Position numbers and translations under genes: made by a program. The notes under the pieces are model-generated. The model was not told where the DNA came from. It worked only from the letters and a program-made list of their open reading frames with translations, and searched no databases. Shown piece after piece: positions 23,239-35,600 of a DNA stretch of 64,000 nucleotides (position 1 is its first letter; the number at the start of each line of letters is the position of its first letter). The DNA comes from Allocoprococcus comes (GTDB taxonomy: Bacteria; Bacillota; Clostridia; Lachnospirales; Lachnospiraceae): NCBI RefSeq assembly GCF_013300725.1, contig NZ_JAAIMM010000003.1:1-64000 (forward strand). Direction: 5' to 3'.

Positions 23239-26200
23239 TTATTCCAGACCGAAGTCCCGTTTTCTGGTTTCCTTGCCAGTTTCACTTTCCCGCTGACTCT
23301 TTTCCTTATAAATCTGCAGTTTCTCATGGATAGAACCTCGTGCCGGTCTTTCTTCTTTCTCTTTTGATTCCGACTGCTCTGTTTCTGTATCTTCCCGTTC
23401 ATCCATATTGAGAAGTGCATTTAACTCTGACAGTCGCTCCAGTTTTTGGTTCAGTTCCTCTTCTTTTGGAAATGGCTTCCCGACTTCCTCTTTGGCGTTT
23501 GTCATCTGCTCCTGTACCGTTTCCAGCCGTTGTTCTGCTTCTGCCAGTTTCTCCGGATAACTTTCTAAAAGATTATTGATACGAGTGATATTTCCTAGAG
23601 CATCGGCTCCCAATCGAACTTTAGCTACCGATTCATGCTTTACAGACAGGATAAACTCTTTGCTCCAACTGTCGAATTGGATTCTCATGTTAAATCCCTG
23701 ATAGCTTCCAATATCCATAGCTGCATCCACAGACTTAATTTCTTTGCAGACCGCCAGAAGAGCCGCTCCTGCCTCTTTCTTTTCTGTGAACACTTTGCCA
23801 CTGATTTCCATAGAAAACTGCTCTGGATCTGTGATTTTGTACTCAGAAAAATGAGCGATGTCTGCCTTGTAGCTGTCAATGATCTCTGTCAGTTTTGCAA
23901 TCTGTTGTGGAAAATTCCTTGCAATATCATCTTCCAGTCGATACTGGTTATTCATGTGGTTGGCTTTTAAAAGTTTTAATTTTGCCACATCAACATCCAA
24001 TGCCATCTTCTCTTTTACTGCCGGATTTCCGGTTGCAAGAGCTTTGACCTCTGCATAGGAAAGTGCCGCTTCGTCTACATCTTCACAGCTTCGCACAGGT
24101 GCTTTGCTGGTCATAATCTGAGAAATGAATTTCTGCTTGTTCTCAATCAACTGCCACATGTAGCTGTCAAATGTGGATTCAGTTACATACCGGAAGATAT
24201 GAACCTTTTTATTATGGTTTCCCTGACGGATAATACGTCCTTCCCTCTGTTCCAAGTCAGATGGTTTCCAGCCAATATCCAGATGATGCAACGCAATCAG
24301 ACGATCCTGCACATTGGTTCCTGCACCCATCTTTGCTGTAGAACCAATCAAAAAACGAACCTGTCCGGATTTCACTTTTCCAAACAGCTCCGTCTTCTTT
24401 GCTTCTGTATTTGCATCATGAATAAAAGCAATCTCTTTTTCCGGCACTCCTTTTTCCATCAGTTTCCGTTTCAGGTCGTCGTAGACATTAAAACTGCCAT
24501 CGCCTTTCGGTGTACTCAAATCACAGAAAATCAATTGTGCTGATTTCTGTGCTGCTGTGTCTTTCCAGATTTCATAGCTTTTCTCTGCACAGACTGATAT
24601 CTTGCTTTCCGGATTGTCTGGCAATAATTCGTTCACTAAACGCTGATCCAATGCTAACTTTCTTCCATCATTGGTGATTTTCAGCATATTATCAACCGCG
24701 GCATCTACTCCGCCATTTCTGACAACTTCCGCACGTTCTCCAAGGCTTTCTACGATTTCTTTCTGCTGTTCCGTTGGTTTCAGCACCACTGTTTCATATT
24801 CTGCTTCCGGCACAGGAAGCTTTAACTGATCGGAAGTCTTGATATCTGCAATCTCCTTGAACATATTCATCAGTTCCGGGATATTATAAAACCGTGCAAA
24901 TCTGGACTTTGCACGATATCCTGTTCCTTCGGGAGCAAGTTCGATGCTCGTGACAACTTCTCCAAAAGTGGAAGCCCAGGAATCAAACAGTCCAAGTCCC
25001 ATATTTTGTAATTTACTGTTCTGCAGATATCGCTGCATAACATATAATTCCGTCATACTATTGCTGATTGGTGTGCCCGTGGCAAAAGTAATGCCTTTTC
25101 CTCCAGTAATCTCATCCAGATACTGACATTTATTGAACATATCTGCCGACTTCTGTGCTTCGTTCTGTGCAATCCCGGCTACATTCCTCATTTTTGTATA
25201 GAGAAACGCATTTTTATAGCTGTGTGCTTCATCTACATACAAGTGATCTACTCCCAGTTCTTCAAACGTAACTACCTGATCTTTTTTTTCTTTCTGATTC
25301 AGCTTTTCCAGCCTTGTCTGCAGTGTCTTTCTGGTTTTTTCAATCTGTTTGACGGTATAACGTCCGCCATCCTGTTCATACCTTGCACTCTGAATCGCCA
25401 TTTCCAGATCATCAATCTGCTTCCGCAGCATAGCTTCCTGCCTCTCATCAGAGATTGGTATACGCTCAAACTGGGAATGACCAATAATAATAGCATCGTA
25501 ATTTCCCATAGCGATTCTGGCACAGAACTTTTTCCGGTTCGCCGGTTCAAAATCTTTCTTGGTTGCTACCAGGATATTGGCTCCCGGATATAACTGCAGG
25601 AATTCTGCTCCCCACTGCTCTGTCAGATGATTCGGCACGACAAATAAATTCTTCTGTGATAATCCCAGACGTTTGCTCTCCATTGCAGCCGCTACCATCT
25701 CGTAAGTCTTCCCAGCTCCTACTACATGAGCCAGAAGCACATTCTCTCCGTAAAGCTGATGTGCAACAGCATTTTTCTGATGCGGGCGAAGCTCTATTTC
25801 CGGATTCATTCCTGGGAAAGTCAAATGACTGCCATCATATTCACGGGGACGGATACTGTTAAATCGTTCATTGTAAACTTTTACCAGTCTTTCACGCCTC
25901 TGCTGATCTTTAAAAATCCAATCCTTAAATGCTACTTTCATGGCATCCTGCTTCTGTGATGCCAGCATGGTTTCTTTCTTATTGAGGACACGGATTTCAT
26001 CACCATTCTCATTGACACTCTTATCATAAATGCGGACATCTTTCAGGTTCAGGGTATCTTCCAGAATCTTATAGGCATTTGCTCTCTCAGTTCCATACGT
26101 TGCATAGGCAAACGCATTCCTTGGACTATCTGCATTTTTTCCAGTAATACGCCATTCACCATTGACCTCAGAGTATTTTACCTGTATTTCCTTCTGTGCA

Positions 26201-29200
26201 AGATACCACGGGGTATGAAGCAGTTCCACCATAAAAGCCTGATAATCCGAAGGCTCAATCCATGTAGCTCCAACACGCACCTCAATCTCAGACGCTTCCA
26301 GATTTCTCGGCTGAACTGCCTCTAATGCACGGACATTCGGTGTAAATTCCGGACGATTCTCTGCAAAGGTTCTCGCAGTATTTAATTTATCCCTGACATT
26401 TCCGGACAGATATTCATCTCCGCTTTCCCACTGGTCTGTCAGTGGATTCTTAAAGATAACTCCAACCAGTTCTTCTGTGATTTTCTCTTCGGTCTTTCCA
26501 GTCAGCTTTGCCATATAAGGAAGGTCTACCTTTGCCCTTTCGTTAAGAGACAATGCAAGTGCTTCTGTGGCTGTCTCAACGCTTGTCACAGCGACCGCCT
26601 TTTTAATGGTTCGCTTAGTAAACATGTCCGCTTTTCGTTTCAGCGTTCCATCTTCATTCAAGTCTTCCAGTGAACACAGCAGACAATAAGAAGAGTCATC
26701 AGAAAATGCACGTTTGTTAGCATTACTTCCAATGACTCCATACTTTGCTGTGTAGGTATCATATACCTGATTCAGTTTCTCCTGCTGTTTCTGGATTTCT
26801 TCGTCTGCTACAAATTCCTCCATCTGCATGGCGATCAATTCACGAACAGTATCACGGATTGCAACCATGCCTTTCACACGTTCTGCAGTGGCGGCAGGCA
26901 TTTTCACCTGATTCATCAAAGAGTTGACACGGTAATATACCTGATCATCTACCACCGTATAGCTGTAATTTCTGACATTCGGATCTGCCGGAATACTCTC
27001 TGGCATCTCATCCAGTTCTGTTTCCACATCTACTGCCGATACCATGCTTCCATGAATGTTCTTGACCGCTTCTGCAAGCTGGAGTTCAAGGTCAGCACCT
27101 TCTATCGGCATACAGGTTGTTTCCATACCATATGGACCCGATACTTCTTTCATCTCACCCAGAATCATTTCAGGATGGTCTGCAAAATACTGGTTGACTG
27201 TAATTCCATTGGTATCACTTCCAAGATTCACCCACTCCGGCATCTCTTTTGTCATGCTGTCACGCTTCTGGAAAAACAAAATATCAGCACTGACTTCTGT
27301 TCCTGCATTTGCCTTAAAAGCTGTGTTGGGCAGTCGGATTGCTCCCAACAGATCTGCCCTCTCTGCCAGATATTTTCGAACTTCTGGTGATGCCTTGTCC
27401 ATAGTTCCCTTTGTTGTGATCAGAGCAGCCACACCACCTGGACGTAACTGATCTATCGTTTTGGCAAGAAAGTAATCATGAATCATGAAATTGAAGCGAT
27501 CATACTGACGGTCATTGACCTTGTATGCACCAAATGGCACATTTCCGATTGTCACGTCAAAGAAATCATTGGGATAATCTGTCTTCTCAAAACCTTTGAT
27601 CTGAATATTGGCATCAGGATAGAGCAGCTTTGCAATTCTGCCGCTGATTCTGTCCAATTCCACACCATAAAGTTTGGACTGGTTTAGATTCTCCGGAAGC
27701 ATTCCAAAAAAGTTCCCGACTCCCATAGATGGCTCCAGGATATTTCCCTTTGTAAATCCCAGATTCTCCAACACCTGATACATACTGTCAATCACAATCG
27801 GCTGTGTATAATGAGCATTTAAGGTGGAAGCTCTGGCTGCCGCATATTCCTCTGGTGTAAGAACCGTCTTTAATTCCAGATATTCTGTCTCCCATGCAGC
27901 TTTTGTTTCATCAAATGCATCTGCAAGACCTCCCCAGCCAACGTATCGGGATAAGATTTCCTGTTCCTCTGGTGTCGCATTACGGTTCTCATCCTCACAT
28001 TTCTTTAACAGCTGGATAGCCATGATATTGGCACGGAACTTTTCTTTTGCTGTCCCCTGCCCAAGCTCATCATCTGTGATGCGGAAGTTCGTTGCTGGAA
28101 TCGGTTCTGATATTCCGTTAATCTCTTCCAAAGATTCTTTTTCTTCCGATACCTCAACTTCTCCAGATAATTCTTTTTCTTTTTTATCATAATCTGTCCA
28201 CACACGATTAGAAATAGCAGTGAAATACGAGGACTCTTCCTCCATTATTTCTTCCCTGATTTCCCGTAATTTATCTAGGGTATCCGCATTTACTGTTTTG
28301 TTGTGATAATGATAATAAAGTACTTCTTGTCCAAGTTTTACATCCAGACGTTCCAATTCTTGTGTTGACATTCGATTCCAAATATCATCTTTTTCCGTAT
28401 GAATCGTGAAACCTTCTCCATCATCATGATATTCTAATGTGTATTGAAGTTGATTCTCTTCTCCCTTAACTTTGCAATCAAAATCATGAATTGTTGTTCT
28501 GGTACCAGACATATATTCTGAATCAACTAATTGCAAATCAGTTATATCTTCAGCGGTTAAAGTATCCTGCTCCTGTTGTTCTCCTAACATCTGCTGTGCT
28601 TCTTCCAAGTCTGCCAGTTTTTGTGCTTCCTGTCGCTCTTCGTACTTTTCCATTTCCTCCGATGACAAATAATCATCTGTGCGGATTAACTGGCGGACAC
28701 GTTCTGCAACCTTATTCCACTTTAATAGAACTTCTACTTCTGGATTGCCAATTTTTCCTTTTGCAAGTTTTAATCCTTTTGCATCATGTGATGCGTCGGA
28801 AGCACCTGCTCCTGGTATTCCGGGTGAAGAACCACCTGTTCCATATTCATTTTTCAGGAACTCAGCTGCATCTTTCATATCATAATGTTCCATGAAATAT
28901 TCGTAAATCCGGTTACGTCCTCCGGCAGTAATGCCACCTCTTCTTAACACTGCATCAATTTCATCCTGTGTGATAAAGGAAAGCCCTAGACGTTCTACTT
29001 TAAATTGTTGATCCACCCAGGAGAAATCTCTCTGAAGGTCACGAAAACGCTGAGAATATACTGGATTGTGCTGAATTTCCCAACGATGATAATTACTCGG
29101 ATTTTCATTCATATCCGCTTGTAACCATTCAAACTGCTGATAGATTTCTTTTTTTCCTTCTGGATCTGTCCAAGCGTTCCGAATGGTATCCTGCCAATCC

Positions 29201-30921
29201 GTATAAGACCGGTATTCTTCCGTATTTCTATTTGTATCTCGGAAATGAAGTGCCAGAAGATCTGTCATTTCTTTCTGTTCCTGCTCGATAGCATTATTGG
29301 AGATAAGATTATCAACGTAATTTCCCTCCTCATACATATCCCGGATCCTGTCAGCAGCTTCTTCCCACGTAACGATACGGTCAAAGTTTCTTCTTGCAGA
29401 GTCACCTCGCCGGATACGGATACCATCGTTGTCGTACCAGATACTGATTTTCTGATTATCTATGGTAAATCCTTTTCCTCCGGTGCCATATTCATCTTTC
29501 AGGAAGCTTTGCATTTCTTCATTGTCCAGACCTTCAATCAATCTTGCAGTAATATGAAACAGTGTATTTTTCTGCCCACTACCTGTGCGAAGGATATGAT
29601 CGACTACTTCATCGGAAATAAGAAAAGCGGCCGGCTGTTCTAATGCAGCTGCCGCTTTCCTTATTTCTCCAAACTGTTCCTCTTCTGTTGGGAACAGGCT
29701 TAACTGTAAATAATCTCCTGGATCACCAGTTCCTCTGCCTGTGCTTTGATCTGGTTCATGTGTCTGGTCCATGCCATTGTGTCTGCCATCTTGTCTGGTG
29801 CCGGATCTTTCTCTAGAAGTTCGTTCATCAGGTTGTCTACTCTCTGTCTTGCCTGACTGTCGATCTCCATCAGATGACTGTCCAGACGGTTCTGCAGTGT
29901 CAGAATGTTGAACCTGGCTACCTTGTAATTTCTCAGATACTCTTTCCTCATCATTCCGTACTTCCCGATTGTTCCTCTTGTCTCTTCCAGGCTGATATCT
30001 GGAATCTGATACTCTCCGTTCTGGCTGTAAGTGATCTCTCTCATGCTCTGTTTCCTCCTTATTTTTTTCTCTATCTTCTGTGTTCTTTGTTTCACTTTCA
30101 CGAATTAACGTGTTAAATTTATTATAAGCTACTTTCTTTTCTTTTGCAACCGTTTTCAGATCTTTTTCCAGATCATCCAATACATATCGTCCAATCTGCA
30201 TCAATACCGGTCTGCTGATCTCATTCACAGAACTTCCAAGATGTCCCATAACCTTTAACTGGTTAAAATCCGTAATATGCCGAAAATCCTCTGCATCCAG
30301 ATATTCCTGTACATCCAGTCCACATCGGTTCAGTAATACATACCAGACACTGTTTGTCATCAATTCCCGGAACTCCACTTTCTGATTCTGCTCGTCCAAA
30401 TCTTCCAGAAAAGTACCTGATACATCCATTTGCAATTCATCGAAAGCATCCGGTAGCCAGGCCTGCACACTTTCTTCTGCCGCCTGGTGAAGAACCTCTG
30501 GCAAGCCTCCCTCTGTTGTTTCCAGTGCAAGCTGTTCCTGCAGATAATCTGCCACCAGTTGTTCTCCTTCCGGATTAAGGTTCCATAACTGTGGATCTCT
30601 GCCAAGATTTTTTACCTTATAAGTATCCTGCACATCAAAAACATATCGTAACTTCGTTTTTGGTCCGGATGTGTTATCTATCAGGGCAATTCCTTTGGAA
30701 CCCTTTTTAATCCATCGGTACATCTTCTGGTTCCAGATTTCCATGGAAGCCACCGCTGTTGCTCCCGGACGCTGTGCATAGATCAAGAGCTGTTCCGGAA
30801 AAGTGTACCGGTACAGCCTGGATGCAGTATTTAGAAAACGTATCCACTCCTGCGGATTAGCGGAAACGTCCTTTGCCACTTCCTCCGTCAGCTGCTCCAT
30901 TGCATATAATTTATTTGCCAT
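23239..30921 (-). CDS. Giant ArdC-like/N6-methylase/SNF2-helicase polyvalent protein
   Basis: A 2560-residue protein, one of the standard giant genes of Tn1549-like ICEs. Visible parts: an ArdC-like N-terminal single-strand-binding region (about 1-290); a DNA N6-adenine methylase core around 1060-1130 ([11 protein letters not shown], then GNVPFG in place of NPPY); and an SNF2-type helicase with Walker A VGAGKTYE (about 1735), DEAH box in VDEAHSYKN (about 1898) and motif [12 protein letters not shown] (about 2225). The C-terminus carries [10 protein letters not shown], 31 residues from the end. Probable role: protecting and processing the incoming or replicating ICE DNA. No frameshift is visible along 7.7 kb. 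Confidence 0.88.
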   Translation of the reverse strand: MANKLYAMEQLTEEVAKDVSANPQEWIRFLNTASRLYRYTFPEQLLIYAQRPGATAVASMEIWNQKMYRWIKKGSKGIALIDNTSGPKTKLRYVFDVQDTYKVKNLGRDPQLWNLNPEGEQLVADYLQEQLALETTEGGLPEVLHQAAEESVQAWLPDAFDELQMDVSGTFLEDLDEQNQKVEFRELMTNSVWYVLLNRCGLDVQEYLDAEDFRHITDFNQLKVMGHLGSSVNEISRPVLMQIGRYVLDDLEKDLKTVAKEKKVAYNKFNTLIRESETKNTEDREKNKEETEHERDHLQPERRVSDSRYQPGRDKRNNREVRNDEERVSEKLQGSQVQHSDTAEPSGQSSDGDRQSGKTESRQPDERTSRERSGTRQDGRHNGMDQTHEPDQSTGRGTGDPGDYLQLSLFPTEEEQFGEIRKAAAALEQPAAFLISDEVVDHILRTGSGQKNTLFHITARLIEGLDNEEMQSFLKDEYGTGGKGFTIDNQKISIWYDNDGIRIRRGDSARRNFDRIVTWEEAADRIRDMYEEGNYVDNLISNNAIEQEQKEMTDLLALHFRDTNRNTEEYRSYTDWQDTIRNAWTDPEGKKEIYQQFEWLQADMNENPSNYHRWEIQHNPVYSQRFRDLQRDFSWVDQQFKVERLGLSFITQDEIDAVLRRGGITAGGRNRIYEYFMEHYDMKDAAEFLKNEYGTGGSSPGIPGAGASDASHDAKGLKLAKGKIGNPEVEVLLKWNKVAERVRQLIRTDDYLSSEEMEKYEERQEAQKLADLEEAQQMLGEQQEQDTLTAEDITDLQLVDSEYMSGTRTTIHDFDCKVKGEENQLQYTLEYHDDGEGFTIHTEKDDIWNRMSTQELERLDVKLGQEVLYYHYHNKTVNADTLDKLREIREEIMEEESSYFTAISNRVWTDYDKKEKELSGEVEVSEEKESLEEINGISEPIPATNFRITDDELGQGTAKEKFRANIMAIQLLKKCEDENRNATPEEQEILSRYVGWGGLADAFDETKAAWETEYLELKTVLTPEEYAAARASTLNAHYTQPIVIDSMYQVLENLGFTKGNILEPSMGVGNFFGMLPENLNQSKLYGVELDRISGRIAKLLYPDANIQIKGFEKTDYPNDFFDVTIGNVPFGAYKVNDRQYDRFNFMIHDYFLAKTIDQLRPGGVAALITTKGTMDKASPEVRKYLAERADLLGAIRLPNTAFKANAGTEVSADILFFQKRDSMTKEMPEWVNLGSDTNGITVNQYFADHPEMILGEMKEVSGPYGMETTCMPIEGADLELQLAEAVKNIHGSMVSAVDVETELDEMPESIPADPNVRNYSYTVVDDQVYYRVNSLMNQVKMPAATAERVKGMVAIRDTVRELIAMQMEEFVADEEIQKQQEKLNQVYDTYTAKYGVIGSNANKRAFSDDSSYCLLCSLEDLNEDGTLKRKADMFTKRTIKKAVAVTSVETATEALALSLNERAKVDLPYMAKLTGKTEEKITEELVGVIFKNPLTDQWESGDEYLSGNVRDKLNTARTFAENRPEFTPNVRALEAVQPRNLEASEIEVRVGATWIEPSDYQAFMVELLHTPWYLAQKEIQVKYSEVNGEWRITGKNADSPRNAFAYATYGTERANAYKILEDTLNLKDVRIYDKSVNENGDEIRVLNKKETMLASQKQDAMKVAFKDWIFKDQQRRERLVKVYNERFNSIRPREYDGSHLTFPGMNPEIELRPHQKNAVAHQLYGENVLLAHVVGAGKTYEMVAAAMESKRLGLSQKNLFVVPNHLTEQWGAEFLQLYPGANILVATKKDFEPANRKKFCARIAMGNYDAIIIGHSQFERIPISDERQEAMLRKQIDDLEMAIQSARYEQDGGRYTVKQIEKTRKTLQTRLEKLNQKEKKDQVVTFEELGVDHLYVDEAHSYKNAFLYTKMRNVAGIAQNEAQKSADMFNKCQYLDEITGGKGITFATGTPISNSMTELYVMQRYLQNSKLQNMGLGLFDSWASTFGEVVTSIELAPEGTGYRAKSRFARFYNIPELMNMFKEIADIKTSDQLKLPVPEAEYETVVLKPTEQQKEIVESLGERAEVVRNGGVDAAVDNMLKITNDGRKLALDQRLVNELLPDNPESKISVCAEKSYEIWKDTAAQKSAQLIFCDLSTPKGDGSFNVYDDLKRKLMEKGVPEKEIAFIHDANTEAKKTELFGKVKSGQVRFLIGSTAKMGAGTNVQDRLIALHHLDIGWKPSDLEQREGRIIRQGNHNKKVHIFRYVTESTFDSYMWQLIENKQKFISQIMTSKAPVRSCEDVDEAALSYAEVKALATGNPAVKEKMALDVDVAKLKLLKANHMNNQYRLEDDIARNFPQQIAKLTEIIDSYKADIAHFSEYKITDPEQFSMEISGKVFTEKKEAGAALLAVCKEIKSVDAAMDIGSYQGFNMRIQFDSWSKEFILSVKHESVAKVRLGADALGNITRINNLLESYPEKLAEAEQRLETVQEQMTNAKEEVGKPFPKEEELNQKLERLSELNALLNMDEREDTETEQSESKEKEERPARGSIHEKLQIYKEKSQRESETGKETRKRDFGLE

Positions 30922-30924
30922 CTG

Positions 30925-31233
30925 TTACTCCCTTTCTTCTTCCCACTTTTCTTCTACAACATCGGCAATCCGTTCCATTGCCCTTGTCACGGAAGGAAAG
31001 CTACTGCTATTATTTGCTTTTCCAATCTGATCAACAAGAAATTCCGGCATATCTGCAAGTGCTCCGGCAATCATAGCCTTTACCCTGATATCCTCCAGCA
31101 TAAGAAGTTCTTTCACACCAAACTCTTCGCCAAATACATCCTGATATCTCCGTAAATCATCCAAAAGATATTCCGGTTTTAAATCTCTATCAATTTCCCT
31201 CCTTTTGTCTTCACCATATAAACACCAATCCAT
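30925..31233 (-). CDS. Small conserved ICE protein, unknown
   Basis: About 102 residues from the ATG at 31233, which has GGAGGAG 7-9 nt upstream; the frame is open to 31413 but that part is antisense to nothing and overlaps the previous gene in another frame. The protein is acidic and helical (DLRRYQDVFGEEFGVKELLM) and ends EEKWEEERE. It lies 3 bp before the giant gene's start, so the two are surely coupled. I do not recognise the family. Confidence 0.65.
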   Translation of the reverse strand: MDWCLYGEDKRREIDRDLKPEYLLDDLRRYQDVFGEEFGVKELLMLEDIRVKAMIAGALADMPEFLVDQIGKANNSSSFPSVTRAMERIADVVEEKWEEERE

Positions 31234-31253
31234 ATTCTTTTCTCCTCCAACTT

Positions 31254-31285
31254 CAAAAAATTGGGGACTGCTCTGCACAGTCCCC
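31254..31285 (-). terminator. Strong intrinsic terminator inside the transfer operon
   Basis: GGGGACTG (31263-31270) pairs perfectly with CAGTCCCC (31278-31285); on the minus strand a TT-TTTT tract follows. It lies between the DUF5688 gene and the small gene at 31233. Confidence 0.75.
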
Positions 31286-31309
31286 ATAAGCCATCGTTTT
31301 CTTTTCACT

Positions 31310-32398
31310 TTATAATGCTGTAGCAAGATCTCTCGCCTTACTCTTTGGGATTGTATCCGTCCCTTTTGCCTTGATTTCTGCCTTAGCTTTCTCCAATCTT
31401 CCATGGATTCCACCTTTTACTTCCGCTTTTTCGGCTACTTTTTCTTTCTCCAGACGTGCTTCCCTGCGCTCAGCATTTTCCAATACTGCGGTCTTTTTGT
31501 CACAGAACTGAACCTTATCAGAAAGCTGTTCCTGTCTTTCCACTTGTGTCTCATTGACTTCCTGTACCATCGCATTTAATTCTGGAACCTGTAAAATACC
31601 GTTATCCGGGAGAATCAGCACTTCATGAACGGAAGATGGGATGACAAAGTAATCACTTCCCAGGCATTCCCCAATCTGTTTTCGAATATCTTCCTGCAGT
31701 AACAGGGAAGCTCCATTCATCTTAGATTCATTGGTAAGGCAGAACATTGGATTCTCCACAGTTTCCATATCCAGTTTTTCATTCAAAAGATTCTTCGGTG
31801 TTCCTCCAAAAATCATAGATTCGATAATCTGTGTCATATCCACCAGTTGCACGCCTCTGTTCTTATCTGCCATCATCGCATCTGCCTGAATCTGTTCGAC
31901 AGATACTCCCCATTCGTTCATCAGAGAAACAGTTACTGGAATACTGCTGATTCCCTCTCCATTTTCCTCCAGATTTACTGCATAATAAGCTGCAAAATCT
32001 CCGTGTTCTGTGACTACTTTGTCTGCCAAACGATCGGTATTCCATTCTTTGTCACAAATTCTCATCTGTAATTTGTCCTTCATCTTTTCATAATCAAGAA
32101 TATCCGGAACTCCCATATCAAAAAATTCTGCTTTACCCTGTGCTTCAATACGCATATCAGCTACATCCCCAACACAAGAATCTACATCTTTCCCATTGAT
32201 ATATTCCTGGTAGAGGGAATCCAGATAGACCGTCGGTACGATTCTCTGATCTCCGTTTGGAATCGTAATACCTGTCAGCTTCAAACCGTTGTTTTTTTCT
32301 ACTTCCTGAAGTTTAATTTCTGCGTCCCTGTAAGACTCTGGCAGATACTCCTTTACATTGTCTTTGACATATTCATAAAATTCTTTTCTGTTCATCAT
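31310..32398 (-). CDS. DUF5688-family ICE protein
   Basis: A 362-residue protein matching DUF5688 by its pattern: an N-terminal LKLTGITIPNGDQRIVPTVY, LDSLYQEYINGKDVDSCVGD, a central MFCLTNESKMNGASLLLQ and FVIPSSVHEVLILPD. The family is common in Firmicute ICEs with unknown function. A Lys/Glu-rich C-terminal helix ends in GIHGRLEKAK 33 residues from the end, the motif shared with three other proteins here. AAAGGGG precedes the start. It is immediately followed by a strong terminator. Confidence 0.75.
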   Translation of the reverse strand: MMNRKEFYEYVKDNVKEYLPESYRDAEIKLQEVEKNNGLKLTGITIPNGDQRIVPTVYLDSLYQEYINGKDVDSCVGDVADMRIEAQGKAEFFDMGVPDILDYEKMKDKLQMRICDKEWNTDRLADKVVTEHGDFAAYYAVNLEENGEGISSIPVTVSLMNEWGVSVEQIQADAMMADKNRGVQLVDMTQIIESMIFGGTPKNLLNEKLDMETVENPMFCLTNESKMNGASLLLQEDIRKQIGECLGSDYFVIPSSVHEVLILPDNGILQVPELNAMVQEVNETQVERQEQLSDKVQFCDKKTAVLENAERREARLEKEKVAEKAEVKGGIHGRLEKAKAEIKAKGTDTIPKSKARDLATAL

Positions 32399-32404
32399 AC
32401 GCTT

Positions 32405-32545
32405 TTACCCCTTTCTGATCATGTGATGGTTCATTCTTTTTCTGCTGACCATCTGCTCAGCTTTCTTCTGATAAGCCATCATTCTCTTTAAAGTTTTCTC
32501 CTGGTTTTTTCGTGCTTCCTGTCTTTTTTCCATTGCTTTCATCAT
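32405..32545 (-). CDS. Very small basic coiled-coil protein
   Basis: A 46-residue open frame with GAAAGGA upstream. It is strongly basic, Met-, Lys- and Gln-rich (MMKAMEKRQEARKNQEKTLK) and should form one long helix. It lies 6 bp before the DUF5688 gene and just after the terminator of the adhesin gene. It could be a small DNA- or protein-binding accessory; I do not recognise it. Confidence 0.45.
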   Translation of the reverse strand: MMKAMEKRQEARKNQEKTLKRMMAYQKKAEQMVSRKRMNHHMIRKG

Positions 32546-32578
32546 AGTTTTCTGTTCCTTTCTGTGATTTTGTGTATG

Positions 32579-32606
32579 AAAAAGGGAGCCTCACATAGAA
32601 GCTCCC
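32579..32606 (-). terminator. Intrinsic terminator of the adhesin gene
   Basis: GGGAGC (32584-32589) pairs with GCTCCC (32601-32606); on the minus strand a TTTTT tract follows. It lies 20 bp after the stop codon of the adhesin gene. Confidence 0.75.
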
Positions 32607-32626
32607 AATCATAACCGTTGGTTTCC

Positions 32627-35600
32627 TTATTTGTTTTTCCTTTTTCTGCTGATATAAAGTCCTGCCATACCTCCTGTGGAGATTATCAGAAGCAGGATCG
32701 GCAGCCAGATATTTGTGCTGTCACCTGTTTTTGGTGCGTTTGATACCTTCGTCTCTTCATGGGACTGTGGTGTATCCGGTGTGTTCGGTGTTTCTGGAAC
32801 TTCCGGCTTCTCATTTGTCAGATTAAAGGTAACTTCTACAACCGGTGTACTGTCATCTGCATAAGCAAATGTCACTTCATGCTTGGTTTGATCCAGTGTG
32901 TATCCATCCAGTGTCTTTGTTTCCACCAGATAATACTTGATCGCTGTATCATATTTGCCGTTCTTAAATGTGGCAATCTCATACAGCTTACTTTCTGCAT
33001 GACCGGCAGCATCTGTCTTTAAAGTTTCCAGAACTTTTCCTTTGCTGTCACGGAGTTCAAATTCTACCCCTTTCAGTGGTTCTCCTGACGATTTATCTGT
33101 CTTATTGAGAATCACTTTTCCCTTGGCAGTATCATCTTTCATAGCCACTTTCTGGATTTCTCCGGTATCTTTCACCTCAAATGTCACATCGGCTGTCAGA
33201 AGATATCCTTTCGGTGCCTGCTCTTCACGTAAGGTGTATTTACCGATTGGCAGTTTTTCAATATAGTGTGCTTCCTCTGTGGAAATCCAGCTCTCTACTA
33301 CCTGATCATCCTTATCGAGAATTGTCAGTTTCGCACCCGGAATCTCAGTTTCTCCTGTGATATCCGTCTTACTGATCTGCACTTTTGTCACATCATCTTT
33401 CATCTCATGCTTCTGAACCTCTGCTGTATTCTCTACTGTGAAAGTAATACTTTCTGCAGTGACATATCCATCTGCCGGTTTTGTCTCTGTCATGGTGTAT
33501 TCCTTACCAACAACCAGTTCTTTGATCACATGGGATTCTTCCGTAGAAGTCCATTCATCTACTGTATTGCCATCTGAATCCGTTACTTTCAGGTGTGCAC
33601 CTGGAAGTTCTTTGCCTGTTGTCAGGTCTGTTTTGGTCAGCTCTACTGTGGTTGGCTGATTTTCAAAAGTAAAGTCGTAGCTTACTTCTGCCTGGTCTTC
33701 TCCAGCATATTCAAAGGTAAATTCCTGTACTTCATCTGTTGTAACAAATCCGTCCGGTGCAAAGATCTCTTTCACATAGTATTTTCCGTCTACCGGAAGA
33801 TCTGCCGTAAAAGTGATCTGTCCTTTTTCATCCGTTACCCGCTGCTCAATCAGACTGTCTTTCTCAAGAAGTACCTCGCCCTTTGCATTTTTGATATTTT
33901 CACTGGTATAAAGACCGAAGACACCACCTGCAAGGACACGTTCTGTATCCTTTTCTTTCTTCAGAACCGTAATCTTTACTTTCTGACGGGCATTCTGCCA
34001 TTTCTCATCATAAGTGATGACTGGTGTGTCCTGATCACGGTAAGAAAGATCAACATATCTCGGCTCTTTGTCCAGCACATAACCATGGGCTGTTTTTACT
34101 TCCTTCACATAGTATTTTCCAGCCGGGAGATCTCCCATCTGTGCAATACCATTGGAATCTGTAGTAATGGTTCCCACTTTTTCATCTGCTTTGAAATAAT
34201 CTTCACTGACACCATCTGCCGCTTTGATATCTTCCGCAGCAAATACATCGAACGTCACATCTGTAAGGCTTCCGGTTACATACTCAAAAAGATGCTCCAC
34301 GGTACCTTTTACATGATCCAAAAGTGTTACCTTATCCAAAAACTCTCCATTTTTGTTGATGATCAGAAGTCCTGTCGGTACTTCATCTTTCATCTCTACT
34401 TTCTGAATCTCGGCGGTATCTTCCAGAGTGAACTTCACATCCGTTGCTTTCAGATATCCATAAGGTGCCATTTCCTCACGAAGAGTGTATTCCTCTCCAA
34501 CTGTCAGGCGTTTGATCACATGTGGCTGATCTTTTACAGACGTCCACTGATCCACAACATTTCCTTCTTTATCAAGAACGGTGAGTTTTGCCCCATCCAG
34601 CTCCACACCTGTTGTTACATCAGATTTCGTGATTTCTACTGTTGTCGGCTGGTTCTTTTTCACAGTTTTCAGTTTTACTGTCTTCACATCCTGTCCCTGG
34701 TAAGAAGCATCCAGATTCAGAACTTCATCAGAGGATACAAATCCCGCCGGTGCCTTTAACTCCTTCACATAATACTGTCCAAGTGGCAGATCCAGCGTAC
34801 ATGCCGCAAGACCATCATTATCAGAAGTCATTTCCTGTAAGAGTGTGTCTGCTTTCACGATTGCTTTTCCATCTGCCTTGATATCCGCTTTGTTATAGAT
34901 ACCAAAGACAGCTCCTGCTACGGTTGCACCATTTTCTGCATCCTGTTTTTCTACCTGGATTGCAACTTTCTGTCGGTCATCGCCAACAGTCACTTCCTGT
35001 TCGATCACAGGTGTATCCTGATTGGCATAGACAAATGCGACTTCTGATCTGTCATGGTTCAGTACGAATCCTTCCGGTGCAGTCTTTTCTACCACATAGT
35101 AAGAACCAAGCGGCAGATTCTCTGCAACTGCTTTTCCGTCTTCTCCAGTCGTTACCGTTGTTACCAGTGCATCTTTTGCATAGATCAGCTGTCTGTTTCC
35201 GTTTTCATCTTTCTGATAATCCGGTGTATAGATATTTTCAGCTGCATAGACATTAAATTCCGCACCCTTAAGGTATCTTTCTTCATAAACAAAATCCTTT
35301 TTGAATCCGGTCAGCATTTCACCTTTTTTATAGATCGTCAGCTTTCCTTTTACCGGATGGTTCTCGTAATCTACCGTAATAATGGCATCTCCGCTCTCAG
35401 AATCCATCTGGTATGCTGTGTTTGCATCCACCGCAATCTCTACATAGTTCTTGTTGATTGTGTACCCTTCCGGTGCGTTGACTTCCTCAATGCGGTAATG
35501 TCCGATCTTCAGATTCTTCGGCATGATCAGATATCCCTGGCTGTCCGTAAAATAGGACTTATGGGTTGTTGTCACTGGGTAAGTTGTTACCTGTTCCACA

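Noticed and set aside
29700-30101. 133-codon minus-strand frame inside the giant gene
   Set aside because: Alternate frame of the low-complexity Glu/Arg/Asp linker of the 2560-residue protein.
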